Positions 25,226 to 34,663 of a stretch of DNA of 64,000 bases are shown one piece after another. Position 1 is the first letter of the stretch, and the number at the start of each line of letters is the position of its first letter. The translations under genes and the position numbers were made by a program. Under the pieces are notes generated by a model that made no database searches, was not told where the DNA came from, and saw only the letters and a program-made list of their open reading frames with translations. The stretch comes from Streptomyces clavifer (GTDB lineage: Bacteria; Actinomycetota; Actinomycetes; Streptomycetales; Streptomycetaceae). Location: contig BMWJ01000004.1 in the NCBI GenBank assembly GCA_014651175.1, forward strand, positions 372,001-436,000, read 5' to 3'.

Positions 25226-28200
25226 TCAGTCGCTGTGGCCCCGGCGGTCGGCCGGACCCGCCAGGAGGTGGCGCGGGTCGGCCGCCCGCCCGATCGCGGC
25301 CTCCACCGCCGCGATGCGGTCCGCGAGCAGCCCGAGGGCGGCGACCGCCCGCGTCATGGGGTCGCCGTCCGGGCCGCCGAGCGCCTGGGTACGGACGTAC
25401 GAGGCGGTGATCGCGGCCCAGCGGTCCGCCTGTTCCGGGGTGAGGGTGCCGCGCAGTGCGGCGAGCTTCAGCAGGTTCGCCTCGGCGCCCGACGTGAGGG
25501 TCTGCGCCTCGCCGGCGTAGTGGTCCTCGACGACGGCCGCCAGCTCGGCGTCGTTCATGACGGGCACGATCCGCTCGGCGATCCTGTTCATGTTGCGGTA
25601 CGAGCCCTGCAGCCGGAACGGCGGCTCGGTGCGCGTCGCGTCGGTCCGTGCCGCCGACGCGATGTACGCCGCGTTCACCGCGAGGACGGTGTCCCGGGCG
25701 GTGAGCAGATGGCGCAGGACGGAGACGATCCGGTCCAGCTCGGCAGGCGTGCAGGGATGCTCGAGGCGGTCCGCCCGCGCACCGGTACCGGTGGCGGAGG
25801 CCAGCCGCACGAGGAGGGCGAGGTCCTCCCGGGAGCGGCCGGCGAGCGGGGCGAGGACCGGGTTGGCGGTCAGGGCGTTCTCCACGAAGCTCAGCGCGAA
25901 TACGTCCTCCCGGCCGCTCAGCACCTCGCCGAGATTCCACACGTCGGCCCGGTTGGCGAGCATGTCCGGAACCCGGAACCGGTCCCCGGACTCGGTGTAC
26001 GGATTGCCCGCCATGACCACCGCGAACCGCTTTCCCCGCAGGTCGTAGCTGTGCGGCTCGCCGTTCCGCACCCCTTCGACCCGGCGGGTGGCGTCGCAGA
26101 GCGGAATGAACTTCTGGAGCAGCTCGGGCGAGGTGTGCTGGATGTCGTCGAGGTGGAGGAGGGTGTTGTTGCCCGACTCCAGGGCGAAGTTGATCTTCTC
26201 GACCTCCCGGCGTGCGGTGGCGTCGCGGGCCTGTGCCGGATCGAGGGAGGTCACGTCGTGGCCGAGGTTCGGTCCGCTGACCTTGACGAGCACCATGCCG
26301 AGCCGGTCGGCGACGTACTCCATGAGTGTCGTCTTGCCGTAGCCGGGCGGCGACACGAGGAGGAGCAGCCCCTGCGAGTCGGTGCGCCGGTCCGCGTCGG
26401 CGGTGCCGAGCTGCTTGGCGAGGCTGTCGCCGACGAGGGGCAGGTACACCTCGTCGAGCAGCCGGTTGCGCACGAACGCCGACATGACGCGCGGCCGGTG
26501 GTCGTCCAGGCGCAGCCGGGTGCGTTCCGCCGCGACCAGGGTGGTGCGCAGCCGTTGGTACGCGCGGAAACCGGGCACGGTGACGGTGCGGAACTCGGCG
26601 GTACGGGAGAGGAGTTCGTCCAGCCGCACCGGCAGCCTCCCCCCGTCGACCCGCGGGTGGTCGCCGAGGAGTCCCTCGACCGTCGCGGTCAGCGGGGCAT
26701 CGCACTCGTAGCGCTCCAGCCGTGGGCACAGCTCCACGGCGACGGCCTCGGCGAGATCGCCGTCGTCCACCTCCGCGCCGCAGGCGGCGGCGTAGGACGT
26801 GAGCCAGCCCTCGACCAGCTGGCGCCGGGCGGGCAGGTCGTCGGCCAGGGCCGCCAGATCCTCGTCGTACGCCGAGGTGCCCGTGGCCCGGCGGAACTTC
26901 TCGAGGAACGTGCGGGTGGAGGTACCCGTGACGAACCCGGCGGGCCCGCCGGTCAGCTCCTCGAAGAGGTACGCGGCGACGGCGTCCCCGGAACCCATGA
27001 CCGCCGCCCACTCCTCCTGGAGCGCGGTGACGGCCGGGGCGAGCCCGAACGTGTCACGGGCGCGCGCCAGCGACACCGCCCGGCGTGTCCACGAGGTGCG
27101 CCGGGCGTCGTCCGCCCCGTACGTCCAGAAGAGCTGTGCCGCCGCGCGCACGGCGGGCGGGAAGCGCAGCAGGCCCGCGCCGGAGTGCAGCCGCAGCAGG
27201 GTGGCCAGGATCGCGGTGGCGTCCTCGTCGTGCACGCCGCGCCGGTAGCCCTCGTCGTACGCCGCCGCGGCCGCTTCGCGTACGAGCGCGGCGAGGTCCG
27301 TCACGTCGCCCAGGGCGTCCGGGCCGTGCTCGTCCAGGAGGCGGGCGGCCAGGTGCTCGGCGCGGTAGACGCCCGCCGACTCGGACGGCAGCAGCTGGTC
27401 CCAGTACGGGCGGGCCGCCGCGAACTCCGGATCGGTGACCGGGACCCGGTAGTCCGTGCCGGTCAGCGCGAAGGAGAGCCCGTCTCCGGACGGGACCAGC
27501 GTCAGATCGAACGGCTGGGTGTTCACCGCGAACCGGTGCCGGCCGAGCCGGACCACCGCCCCGCCGTCCGCGTACAGCTCGCCGCGGTCGCGCAGTGCCC
27601 GCCCGGCCTCCTGCCGGGCCGCCTTCAGCCGCCCGTCGAGCTCCTCGGCGCGCACCGGGTCGCCGAGCCCCCGCAGCTCGTCGGCGGTGCGGCGGACCTT
27701 GGCCACCATGGGGTCGGCGGCGAAGTACGTGTGGACGGCGTCCAGGTCCTCCAGCGACGCCACCCGCCGGGCGACGGTCCCCAGGACCCGGTTCGCCGAG
27801 TCCGCGAGCTGCTCCGCCCGCCGGGCCCGGGCATCCTGCAGCGACTGGCTGCGGGCCGAGAACGCCTCGTACACCTCTGTACGCCGCTCGGCCAGCCGGC
27901 CCAGGAAGCCGTCGGACTCCGCGAACCGGGATTCCAGGTTCTCCAGCTGGAGCAGCAGCCGCGCGAGCTGCTCGTCGCAGGCTTCGGGGGTGTCCGCGGC
28001 GGCCAGCGCTCCCGTGACGGCCTGCCCGAGCAGCGCGAACTCGGCGGCGAACTCGGCCCGTCCCTCCCGGGACAGCAGCTCCCCGCGGCGGGCGTCCAGC
28101 GTCGCGCGGGCCCGGTTGGCGCCGGCCAGCACCTCGGCGATCCGCTCCAGGATCGACGTACGGACGGTGGCGTCACCGATGTCGAGCCCGGTGACGACGT

Positions 28201-30103
28201 CCGTCACGGTGCCGAGGCCCTCGGTGATCCCGGTCAGCCGGTCCGCGACGGCCGCCGTGGCGGCGACACTGTCCGCCGCGCCCGCGGCCCCGGTGAGCTG
28301 CGCGAGGTCCTCGTGGTAGCCGGTGAAGGCGTCCTCCCGGGCGAGGAAGGCCACGGCCCGCCGGGCGGCCGATGCGAGGTCCTGCTCGGTCTCCGCGGAG
28401 AGGTCGGCGATCCGGCCGGTGTCGGCGTACCGCATCTCGGCGAGGGTCGCCACATGGCCGTGGGCGCGGCGCAGTTCGGTGAGCTGGGCCACCCAGGCGG
28501 CGGCCGAGCGCGGTGCCTCGCCGCGGATGCGGCGGACGAGGGCGGTGAGCCGGGCGGTGGTCGCGGCGAGGGCGTCGGCGGCCTGCCGGGTCAGCTCCTG
28601 CACCGTCTCGAATTCGGCCAGGACCTGGTGGGCGGTGGTCCGCAGCTCCTCCAGCGGCTCGGCGAGCGCGCCCAGCTCGGGGTCTGCCAGCCAGTGGTAA
28701 CGGTCGCCGGCCCGGGTGCAGTCGGCGACCAGCTGCCCGTACACGGCGGTGGTCGGCGTCATGTCCCGCACACCGTGCGCCAGGGCGAGGCAGTCGGAGA
28801 TCCCGCGCACCAGGTCGGCGTTCCCGGTCCGGGCGAGCGGACCCGTGCCGACGGGGCGGGAGGCGGCGTAGGTGTCGGAGACGTACGGGGTCTGCCAGCG
28901 CTGCACCGGGTGGACGCGGCCCGGCCCGTCGCCGCTCTCGCCGCCGTCCTTGAGGAGGATCAGGGTGCCGTCGTCGAGGAGGGCGTGACCGCGGCCGAGC
29001 AGCGGGGTGGCGACCTCCTGGCGGATCAGGTTGTAGGGGAGGAGGAGGGTGCGGCTCTCGTCCCGGTCCCGGAAGACGTACAGCACGTCCTCACCGTTGG
29101 GCGAGCGGACCGCGCCCTCGAAGACCGGGTCGGTGAGCTCCTCCGCGGTGTCGAAGGTCTTGGCGGCCCCGGTGGTGAGGTAGTAGCCGCCGGGGAAGAT
29201 GATCCCCTGGTCCTCGGGGAGCCGGTGGCAGGACGGTCCGATCGCGTCGAGCCTCCGGACGGTGGAGAGCAGCGTGTTGAAGACCAGGTGGCGCCGGCCC
29301 TCCTCCTTGTACGGGCGCACCCGCAGCAGGATCAGCGGTCCCGCCTCCGCGTACTCGACGTCGGCGTCCGCGAGGGACTGGAGCGGCTCGTCGACGGGCT
29401 CCTCGTAGATCCCGTCCGGGGAACCGGTGTCGTTCACGGTCTTGACGGTGAGGCTGCCGCCCAGCGTGTCGACGAAGACCGTGTCCCGGATCGCGAGGTG
29501 CGGATGCCGCCCCGGCACGTGCGTGTCCCGGCCCGCCGGGACCCAGTCGACATCGTGCGACGGCGGGAACACGTGGTCCCGGTCCCCCCGGGCGTCCAGG
29601 AACGCCCCGGGTGCGCCGTCCGGACCCAGCGCCCAGCGCAGGACACGGATGTCCTCGGCGGTCTCGCCGGTACGGAAGACGGCGAGCAGCCTGCCGTTGA
29701 CGCGCCGCAGCCGGAGCAGCCGGGCGCCGCGGTAGTAGCGGTGCAACCCGGCGAACTCCCGGACGAAGGCCTCGTCGGCGAGCAGCCCGGCGTCCGTCTC
29801 CTCCAGCCCGGGGCCCCGCGGGAGGATCACGTCACCGACGGCCGCCTCCCCGCCCGCCCCGGGCCCGCGCTCGAAGCCGAACAGCAGCCGGCCGCCCACG
29901 GCGACGAGGTCCCGGGCGGTGGACGCCTGCTCGGTGACCACCTGCTCGGTGGCGAGCAGCCGCAGCCCGGTCGAGCCGAACTCCTCGGTCCGCCGCGCGT
30001 TGAGGGCCTCGGCCCGCCGGACGAGCTCGGCGGCCTGCCCGTCGAGCCGCCGCCGGAGCACCTCGTAGGCACCGGTGTCGGTGGGTGTGGTGTCGCGGTC
30101 CAT
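25226..30103 (-). CDS. Giant AAA ATPase of the DUF3686 'DNA repair ATPase' type
   Basis: The 1625-residue protein opens MDRDTTPTDTGAYEVLRRRL. It has an N-terminal beta-rich region (about 100-480, many Asp/Gly turns), a long helical coiled-coil middle (about 500-850) and a C-terminal AAA domain. Walker A SPPGYGKTTLMEYV lies near residue 1250, Walker B NTLLHLDDIQ near 1318 and sensor-like VVMAGNPYTESGDRFR near 1365. Family annotation as DNA repair is historical; genomic partners point to a membrane role. Here it follows a YqiK-type flotillin gene by 102 bases and precedes an RCK channel gene, so an ATP-driven machine acting on a flotillin platform is a fair inference. ATG at 30103. Confidence 0.85.
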   Translation of the reverse strand: MDRDTTPTDTGAYEVLRRRLDGQAAELVRRAEALNARRTEEFGSTGLRLLATEQVVTEQASTARDLVAVGGRLLFGFERGPGAGGEAAVGDVILPRGPGLEETDAGLLADEAFVREFAGLHRYYRGARLLRLRRVNGRLLAVFRTGETAEDIRVLRWALGPDGAPGAFLDARGDRDHVFPPSHDVDWVPAGRDTHVPGRHPHLAIRDTVFVDTLGGSLTVKTVNDTGSPDGIYEEPVDEPLQSLADADVEYAEAGPLILLRVRPYKEEGRRHLVFNTLLSTVRRLDAIGPSCHRLPEDQGIIFPGGYYLTTGAAKTFDTAEELTDPVFEGAVRSPNGEDVLYVFRDRDESRTLLLPYNLIRQEVATPLLGRGHALLDDGTLILLKDGGESGDGPGRVHPVQRWQTPYVSDTYAASRPVGTGPLARTGNADLVRGISDCLALAHGVRDMTPTTAVYGQLVADCTRAGDRYHWLADPELGALAEPLEELRTTAHQVLAEFETVQELTRQAADALAATTARLTALVRRIRGEAPRSAAAWVAQLTELRRAHGHVATLAEMRYADTGRIADLSAETEQDLASAARRAVAFLAREDAFTGYHEDLAQLTGAAGAADSVAATAAVADRLTGITEGLGTVTDVVTGLDIGDATVRTSILERIAEVLAGANRARATLDARRGELLSREGRAEFAAEFALLGQAVTGALAAADTPEACDEQLARLLLQLENLESRFAESDGFLGRLAERRTEVYEAFSARSQSLQDARARRAEQLADSANRVLGTVARRVASLEDLDAVHTYFAADPMVAKVRRTADELRGLGDPVRAEELDGRLKAARQEAGRALRDRGELYADGGAVVRLGRHRFAVNTQPFDLTLVPSGDGLSFALTGTDYRVPVTDPEFAAARPYWDQLLPSESAGVYRAEHLAARLLDEHGPDALGDVTDLAALVREAAAAAYDEGYRRGVHDEDATAILATLLRLHSGAGLLRFPPAVRAAAQLFWTYGADDARRTSWTRRAVSLARARDTFGLAPAVTALQEEWAAVMGSGDAVAAYLFEELTGGPAGFVTGTSTRTFLEKFRRATGTSAYDEDLAALADDLPARRQLVEGWLTSYAAACGAEVDDGDLAEAVAVELCPRLERYECDAPLTATVEGLLGDHPRVDGGRLPVRLDELLSRTAEFRTVTVPGFRAYQRLRTTLVAAERTRLRLDDHRPRVMSAFVRNRLLDEVYLPLVGDSLAKQLGTADADRRTDSQGLLLLVSPPGYGKTTLMEYVADRLGMVLVKVSGPNLGHDVTSLDPAQARDATARREVEKINFALESGNNTLLHLDDIQHTSPELLQKFIPLCDATRRVEGVRNGEPHSYDLRGKRFAVVMAGNPYTESGDRFRVPDMLANRADVWNLGEVLSGREDVFALSFVENALTANPVLAPLAGRSREDLALLVRLASATGTGARADRLEHPCTPAELDRIVSVLRHLLTARDTVLAVNAAYIASAARTDATRTEPPFRLQGSYRNMNRIAERIVPVMNDAELAAVVEDHYAGEAQTLTSGAEANLLKLAALRGTLTPEQADRWAAITASYVRTQALGGPDGDPMTRAVAALGLLADRIAAVEAAIGRAADPRHLLAGPADRRGHSD

Positions 30104-30205
30104 GCGTACGGCTCCCTACAAGACATCTACGTCCGACAACCCGCCCGGCCCCGGGCGCCCGAGGCCGACCCGGCCCGCCCTGCGCCCGGGGACGACCCGC
30201 CCCGA

Positions 30206-32350
30206 CTACCCCACGGCCGCCCCGTTCCGCGACACCGGAGGAGCCGCGGGCCCGCCGCCGGCTTCCGCGGACCCGTCACCGGCCCCCGTCAACGAGGACA
30301 CCGTCATCCCCGCCAGCCCCAGCTCCTCCGCCGCGGCCAGCAGCTGCCGTACCTGCCCGGCGCCCGCCCCCGACGACGCCCGCATCAGCTGCGTCAGCAG
30401 CGCCGACACAGTCAGGTTCCGCACGTCCCCCGTGGAGACGGACCCCAGCACCCGGGTCAGGTCGTCCGTGAACGACCCGCTGCCGTCCAGCCACGGACCC
30501 GCCAGGGCCTGCGCGGTCTTCGAGTTCTCCACGAACCCGTCCACGCTCCGCCCGAGGGAGATCGACGAGACGATCCGGTCGAAGAAGACCGAGTCGCCGC
30601 CGACGATGTCGATGTCCGCGTTCTCCAGCCCCGTCGCGAGCACCGTGGCCTGCGCCTGGGCGACCTGCCGCTGCACGTCGAACTCCGCCAGTCGGATCTC
30701 CTTCTCCGCGGCCAGCCGCAGCCGGTACTCCTCGTGCCCGCGCGACGCGTCGTCCAGCGCCGCCATGGCCGTGGCCTTCTGCGTGAGCCCCTCCGCCTCG
30801 GCCTTCAGCCTCTCGCCGAGCACCGCCGCGTCCGCCGCCGCCTGGGCGTGCGTACCCTCCGCGACCGCCAGCGCCTTGAGCCGCGAGCCCTCCGCCTCGG
30901 CCCTGAGCCGAGCCTCCGTCGCCCGGCCCTCCGCGAGTCCGGCCTTCTCGGTGACGTCGGCCTCCGCGTCCCGGACCTGGACGTCCGCCAGCCCCACCGC
31001 GGCGGTCTCGGCCTGGATGCCCTCCGCGAGTCGCAGCTTCGCCTGCGCGTCGAGTTCGGCGGTCTTCAGCCGGGCCTCCGCGAGCGTCAGCTGCTCCGCC
31101 GCCAGGTGCGTCGCCGCCACCTCGGCGGCCTCGGCCGCCTTGATGTCCTTGACCAGCTTCTCCTGCGCTTCCGCCTCCGCCGCGATGATGACCGACCTGC
31201 GGGTGCGCTCCGACTCCTCGACGGCCCGCAGCGTCAGGATCGACTCCTCCTGCTCCGCGACCGTGCGGTCCACCGCGATCCGCTCCCGGATCACGTCCGC
31301 GACCTCGCGGCGCTCGGCCTCGACCTCCTTCGTCGCGGCGATCCGGTTCAGCTCGGTCTCGCGCTCGCGCCCGATGACCTCCAGCAGCCGGTCCTTCTCG
31401 ATGCGCTCGTTCTCCACCGCGATGACCCGCTCACGGTTCTTCTGCGCGACCGCGACCTCACGGGCCTGGTTCTCCCGCTGGATGCCGAGCTGCTCCTCGG
31501 TACGGATGAACGCGCTCTGCGAACCGAGCCGCTCCTCCTCCTGCACCCGGGCGGTGGCCGCCTCCTCGCGGGCCCGCAGCGTCTCGACCTCGCGGCGCTG
31601 CTTGATCTCGGCCTCGGCCTGCCGGCGCTCCAGCTCCAGGATGGTCTCGCGGGCGTCGACGTCCTGGCGGGTGATCTCCTTCTGCTCCGTGCGCTGGAAC
31701 TCGTTGGTCCGCACGTGCTCGATCGACGTCAGCTCGGTGATCTTCCGGATGCCCTGGGCGTCCAGGATGTTCGCGCCGTCGAGCTGCGCCATCGGCGTCT
31801 GCTCGAGGAAGTCGATCGCGGCGTCGTCGAGGTGGTAGCCGTTCAGGTCGGTCCCGATGACCCGGATGATCCGGTCCCGGAACTCCTCGCGCTTGGTGTA
31901 CAGGTCGACGAAGTCGAGCTGCTTGCCGACGGTCTTGAGCGCCTCCGAGAACTTCGCGGCGAAGAACTCCTGGATCGCGACCTTGTCGCTCGCCCGTTCC
32001 GTGCCGATGGCCTGGGCCACCTTGATGACGTCCTCGACGGTCTTGTTGACCCGGACGAAGAAGGTGATGTGGATGTCGGCGCGGATGTTGTCCTGGCAGA
32101 TCAGACCTTCGCGGCCGGTGCGGCGGATCTCGATGGTCTTCACCGAGATGTCCATGGTCTCGGCCTTGTGCAGCACCGGCAGGACGACCGCACCGGTGAA
32201 GGTGACGTCGACCTTCTTGGTCTTGGAGATGATCAGCGCCTTGCCCTGTTCGACCTTGCGGAACAGGCGGGTGACGACGAAGAGCAGAGCGAGCGTGATG
32301 AGCAGGACGACGGCGATGAGCACGCCGACGCCCAAGGAGATGGCATCCAT
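30206..32350 (-). CDS. Flotillin (YqiK-type SPFH) membrane scaffold protein
   Basis: The 714-residue protein has an N-terminal membrane helix (about 6-28), an SPFH/band 7 domain (about 30-200; KKVDVTFTGAVVLPVLHK, GREGLICQDNIRADIHITFFVRV) and a very long Ala/Glu/Arg-rich coiled coil (about 205-600). The C-terminal region ends GNGAAVG-like after a Gly/Ala-rich stretch. Flotillins form oligomeric scaffolds in ordered membrane patches. It is encoded just after a YqiJ-like OB-fold membrane protein (111-base gap), the standard yqiJ-yqiK pairing. Start ATG at 32350. Confidence 0.92.
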   Translation of the reverse strand: MDAISLGVGVLIAVVLLITLALLFVVTRLFRKVEQGKALIISKTKKVDVTFTGAVVLPVLHKAETMDISVKTIEIRRTGREGLICQDNIRADIHITFFVRVNKTVEDVIKVAQAIGTERASDKVAIQEFFAAKFSEALKTVGKQLDFVDLYTKREEFRDRIIRVIGTDLNGYHLDDAAIDFLEQTPMAQLDGANILDAQGIRKITELTSIEHVRTNEFQRTEQKEITRQDVDARETILELERRQAEAEIKQRREVETLRAREEAATARVQEEERLGSQSAFIRTEEQLGIQRENQAREVAVAQKNRERVIAVENERIEKDRLLEVIGRERETELNRIAATKEVEAERREVADVIRERIAVDRTVAEQEESILTLRAVEESERTRRSVIIAAEAEAQEKLVKDIKAAEAAEVAATHLAAEQLTLAEARLKTAELDAQAKLRLAEGIQAETAAVGLADVQVRDAEADVTEKAGLAEGRATEARLRAEAEGSRLKALAVAEGTHAQAAADAAVLGERLKAEAEGLTQKATAMAALDDASRGHEEYRLRLAAEKEIRLAEFDVQRQVAQAQATVLATGLENADIDIVGGDSVFFDRIVSSISLGRSVDGFVENSKTAQALAGPWLDGSGSFTDDLTRVLGSVSTGDVRNLTVSALLTQLMRASSGAGAGQVRQLLAAAEELGLAGMTVSSLTGAGDGSAEAGGGPAAPPVSRNGAAVG

Positions 32351-32461
32351 GTCAGTCCTTGGCGGCTGGTGGGATAAGGAAGAAGAAGGAAGGGCGCACC
32401 GTGTGACGGCCGCATGCGGAACCAGGGGCCCGGGGACCCTGGGCGTCGGATGCGGGGCGGG

Positions 32462-33139
32462 TCAGCCGGCCGCGCGCGGCAGCGGTCGCGGTCCCGGGTC
32501 GAGCGCGGCGTCGTACGGCGACACCCAGAAGAACTCGCCCTCCGCGTCGTACGCGTAGAGAAGCCCCGCACTGCCCGACACGAACACGTCACCGGAGCCG
32601 GCGGAGTCACCGCCGGGGGTGCCCCCGGGCGCGGACGGCCGCTCCAGCAGGCGTACCTGCACGATCGCGGTCGAACCGTCGGCCGCCGCGACCTCCGCCT
32701 GCCCGAAGTCGGCAGTGACGGAACCCGTACGGATCGTGCAGACCCGCCCCAGGAAGTCCTGTCGCGATGGAGGAGGTTCCGCCGGGAAGTACCTGCGGAA
32801 GTGGCGTACGAGCATGCGGACTGCCCCCCAGGCGATCAGCAGGGCTCCCGCCAGCACGACGACGTGGAGCAGGGACCGCGCGGTGCCGGTGACACCGCTG
32901 CGCACCACCAGGGCCGATCCCGTCAGGCTGATGAACCAGGACACGACGACGGCCAGTGACACCGACACGGCGACCGGTACCCCACCGACGCCGACCGCGT
33001 CGGCGTCCAGGTCGGAGTCGAAGGTGTCGTACGCGGCGGCCCCGGCGAGGACCAGCAGCCAGAAGCAGACGACGACCACCAGGGCGGCACCGAAGAGAAC
33101 GGCCGGAAAGGCGAGTGCCGCCGAAAGGAATTCGGTCAT
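32462..33139 (-). CDS. YqiJ/NfeD-like membrane protein with OB fold
   Basis: The 225-residue protein has membrane segments at about 8-35, 50-72 and 85-105 and a C-terminal beta-rich OB-type domain (about 120-220; FLGRVCTIRTGSVTADFGQAEV). This layout is that of YqiJ (DUF1449) and NfeD proteins, which partner flotillins. ATG at 33139 gives the first membrane helix directly (MTEFLSAALAFPAVLFGAAL); GGGGTGGACC lies just upstream. It is the first gene of the leftward YqiJ-flotillin-ATPase-RCK cluster and is divergent from a PucR-type regulator. Confidence 0.85.
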   Translation of the reverse strand: MTEFLSAALAFPAVLFGAALVVVVCFWLLVLAGAAAYDTFDSDLDADAVGVGGVPVAVSVSLAVVVSWFISLTGSALVVRSGVTGTARSLLHVVVLAGALLIAWGAVRMLVRHFRRYFPAEPPPSRQDFLGRVCTIRTGSVTADFGQAEVAAADGSTAIVQVRLLERPSAPGGTPGGDSAGSGDVFVSGSAGLLYAYDAEGEFFWVSPYDAALDPGPRPLPRAAG

Positions 33140-33257
33140 CCGGTCCACCCCCCCCCTGCGACTCGGTGCGTCTCTGCGGGGTTCGGGAGGCCGGCCGGCA
33201 GCCGGAGGGCACCGGCGCCGCGACACCGTGAACGGCACCGCAGCGTCCGGTTCTTCT

Positions 33258-33297
33258 CCCCCGTGCGTCCCCCGTGACCCCCGTGATTTCCCCCGTG
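33258..33297. repeat. Four direct copies of CCCCCGTG
   Basis: CCCCCGTG occurs at 33258-33265, 33269-33276, 33278-33285 and 33290-33297 (starts 11, 9 and 12 bases apart). The cluster lies in the 306-base gap between the leftward flotillin operon and the rightward regulator. A near-helical spacing suggests a possible multi-site operator, but homopolymer C runs also arise by slippage. The rest of this gap holds the palindrome at 33340. Confidence 0.5.
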
Positions 33298-33339
33298 TGC
33301 TGCTGACCAGATGGTGTCAGCCGGGGGAGTGTCCGCGCA

Positions 33340-33356
33340 TTGCCGGATTCCGGCAA
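33340..33356. promoter_or_regulatory. Palindromic operator candidate TTGCCGGA-T-TCCGGCAA
   Basis: A perfect 8+1+8 inverted repeat centred 98 bases before the PucR-type regulator start and about 210 bases before the YqiJ-like gene start. Its 15-base core TGCCGGATTCCGGCA recurs with one change at 39660-39674, ahead of the second flotillin operon. Probably a shared regulator-binding site. Confidence 0.65.
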
Positions 33357-33445
33357 ACTTGGTGAGATCACCCTGCCGGGCACCGGCATCGCGCCCGGTG
33401 CGTTGGCGGTACGAGGGCGCAGACACACGTACGGAGGAGTGCACC

Positions 33446-34519
33446 GTGGCGGAGCCGGAGATCCCCCAGGAGTTCCTGGGGGACCATGCCCGCGTCCTGG
33501 CCGAGGTCGCGGAGACGGGCCGTCGGCTCACGCGCGACGAGCTGGAGACCAGGCGCACCCTCGGCAGGGAGGCGGCGGAGGCGGGCCACCAGCTGCGTGC
33601 CCTGGTGAACCTCCATCTGTCGGCGACGCGTTCGGCCTGGCCGCGTGGAGCGATCGGGGCCGGTGCGACCGCCACCGACGCCGTGCTGGCGGCGGTGGAG
33701 CAGGCCGTCGACGCGTTCGCGGAGGGTTTCGAGCGGGCGCAGCGCCTCACGGTGCGGCGCGAGGAGGCGGCGCGGCGGGAGTTCATCGACGACCTGCCGT
33801 ACGGGCGCAGCGACCTGGGCCGTCTCGCGGAACGCGCCACACGCTTCGGGCTGCGGCTCTCGCGGGCGCACGCCGTCGCGGTCGCGTCGGGCCCGGAGGC
33901 GTACACCGAGACCGACACCGTGCCCCGCAGTGTGGAGGCGGCCCTGCTCGCACGCTTCAGCGGCCGGAAGATCCTGCTCACCACGAAGGACGGCCGGCTC
34001 GTGTGCATCGCGCCCGGCAGCCAGCCGGACGTCCTGCGGTACTTCGCCAAACAGGCGCACGCCGCGACGGACGGCGGGCAGGTGGCGGTGGGCCGCCCGC
34101 ACCGCGGCCCCGGCGGGGTGGTCCACTCGTACGACGAGGCACTCGACGCGCTCGACCTGGCGCAGCGGATGGGGCTCGACGAGCCGGTGCTGTACGCCGC
34201 CGACCTGCTGGTCTATCCGGTGCTGACGCGTGACCGGCAGGCGATGGCCGACCTGGTGCGCAGCGAGCTCGGCCCGCTCAAGGAGGCCAGGGGTGGCGCG
34301 GAACCGTTGCTGCAGACCCTGTCGGTGTACTTCGACGCGGGCTGCGTCGCCGCGGAGACGGCCCGCAGGCTGTCGCTCAGCGTGCGCGCCCTGACGTACC
34401 GGCTGGAGCGCATCCACCAGCTGACGGGCTCCGACCCGTCCGACCCGATGCACCGCTACACCCTGCAGACCGCGGTGATCGGTGCCCAGCTGCTCGACTG
34501 GCCCGCGAAGGAGCTCTGA
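33446..34519 (+). CDS. PucR/CdaR-type transcriptional regulator
   Basis: The 357-residue protein has a helical N-terminal region (about 1-110), a GGDEF-like CdaR middle domain (about 130-270) and a C-terminal HTH_30 domain (about 295-350; LLQTLSVYFDAGCVAAETARRLSLSVRALTYRLERIHQLTG). It binds DNA through this helix-turn-helix. The start is GTG at 33446 behind GGAGGAG. No input domain is obvious. Position beside a palindrome that recurs at a second flotillin operon suggests it controls both, including itself. The family is often wired to amino-acid or purine use, but nothing metabolic lies beside it here. Confidence 0.88.
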   Translation: MAEPEIPQEFLGDHARVLAEVAETGRRLTRDELETRRTLGREAAEAGHQLRALVNLHLSATRSAWPRGAIGAGATATDAVLAAVEQAVDAFAEGFERAQRLTVRREEAARREFIDDLPYGRSDLGRLAERATRFGLRLSRAHAVAVASGPEAYTETDTVPRSVEAALLARFSGRKILLTTKDGRLVCIAPGSQPDVLRYFAKQAHAATDGGQVAVGRPHRGPGGVVHSYDEALDALDLAQRMGLDEPVLYAADLLVYPVLTRDRQAMADLVRSELGPLKEARGGAEPLLQTLSVYFDAGCVAAETARRLSLSVRALTYRLERIHQLTGSDPSDPMHRYTLQTAVIGAQLLDWPAKEL

Positions 34520-34663
34520 CCGGGGCGGAGGGGTGGCCGGGGGCGCACAGGGGGGTGCGGCGCCCCCGGCCTGCCGGATCGGACCGCGGGTGGGTGGCCC
34601 GCGGCCGTCCGGCGGTACGGAGCGTACGGCGGCGTAAGTGCCGTGCCGTACGGGGGAGTTGTC

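Noticed and set aside
25187-32377. A 2396-codon open frame on the plus strand
   Set aside because: It lies opposite the ATPase and flotillin genes and is a high-GC shadow rich in Arg, Gly, Val and Leu, with no domain of its own.
34520-34663. Short open frames between the PucR and TerB genes
   Set aside because: Gap between two convergent stops; frames are GC shadows.
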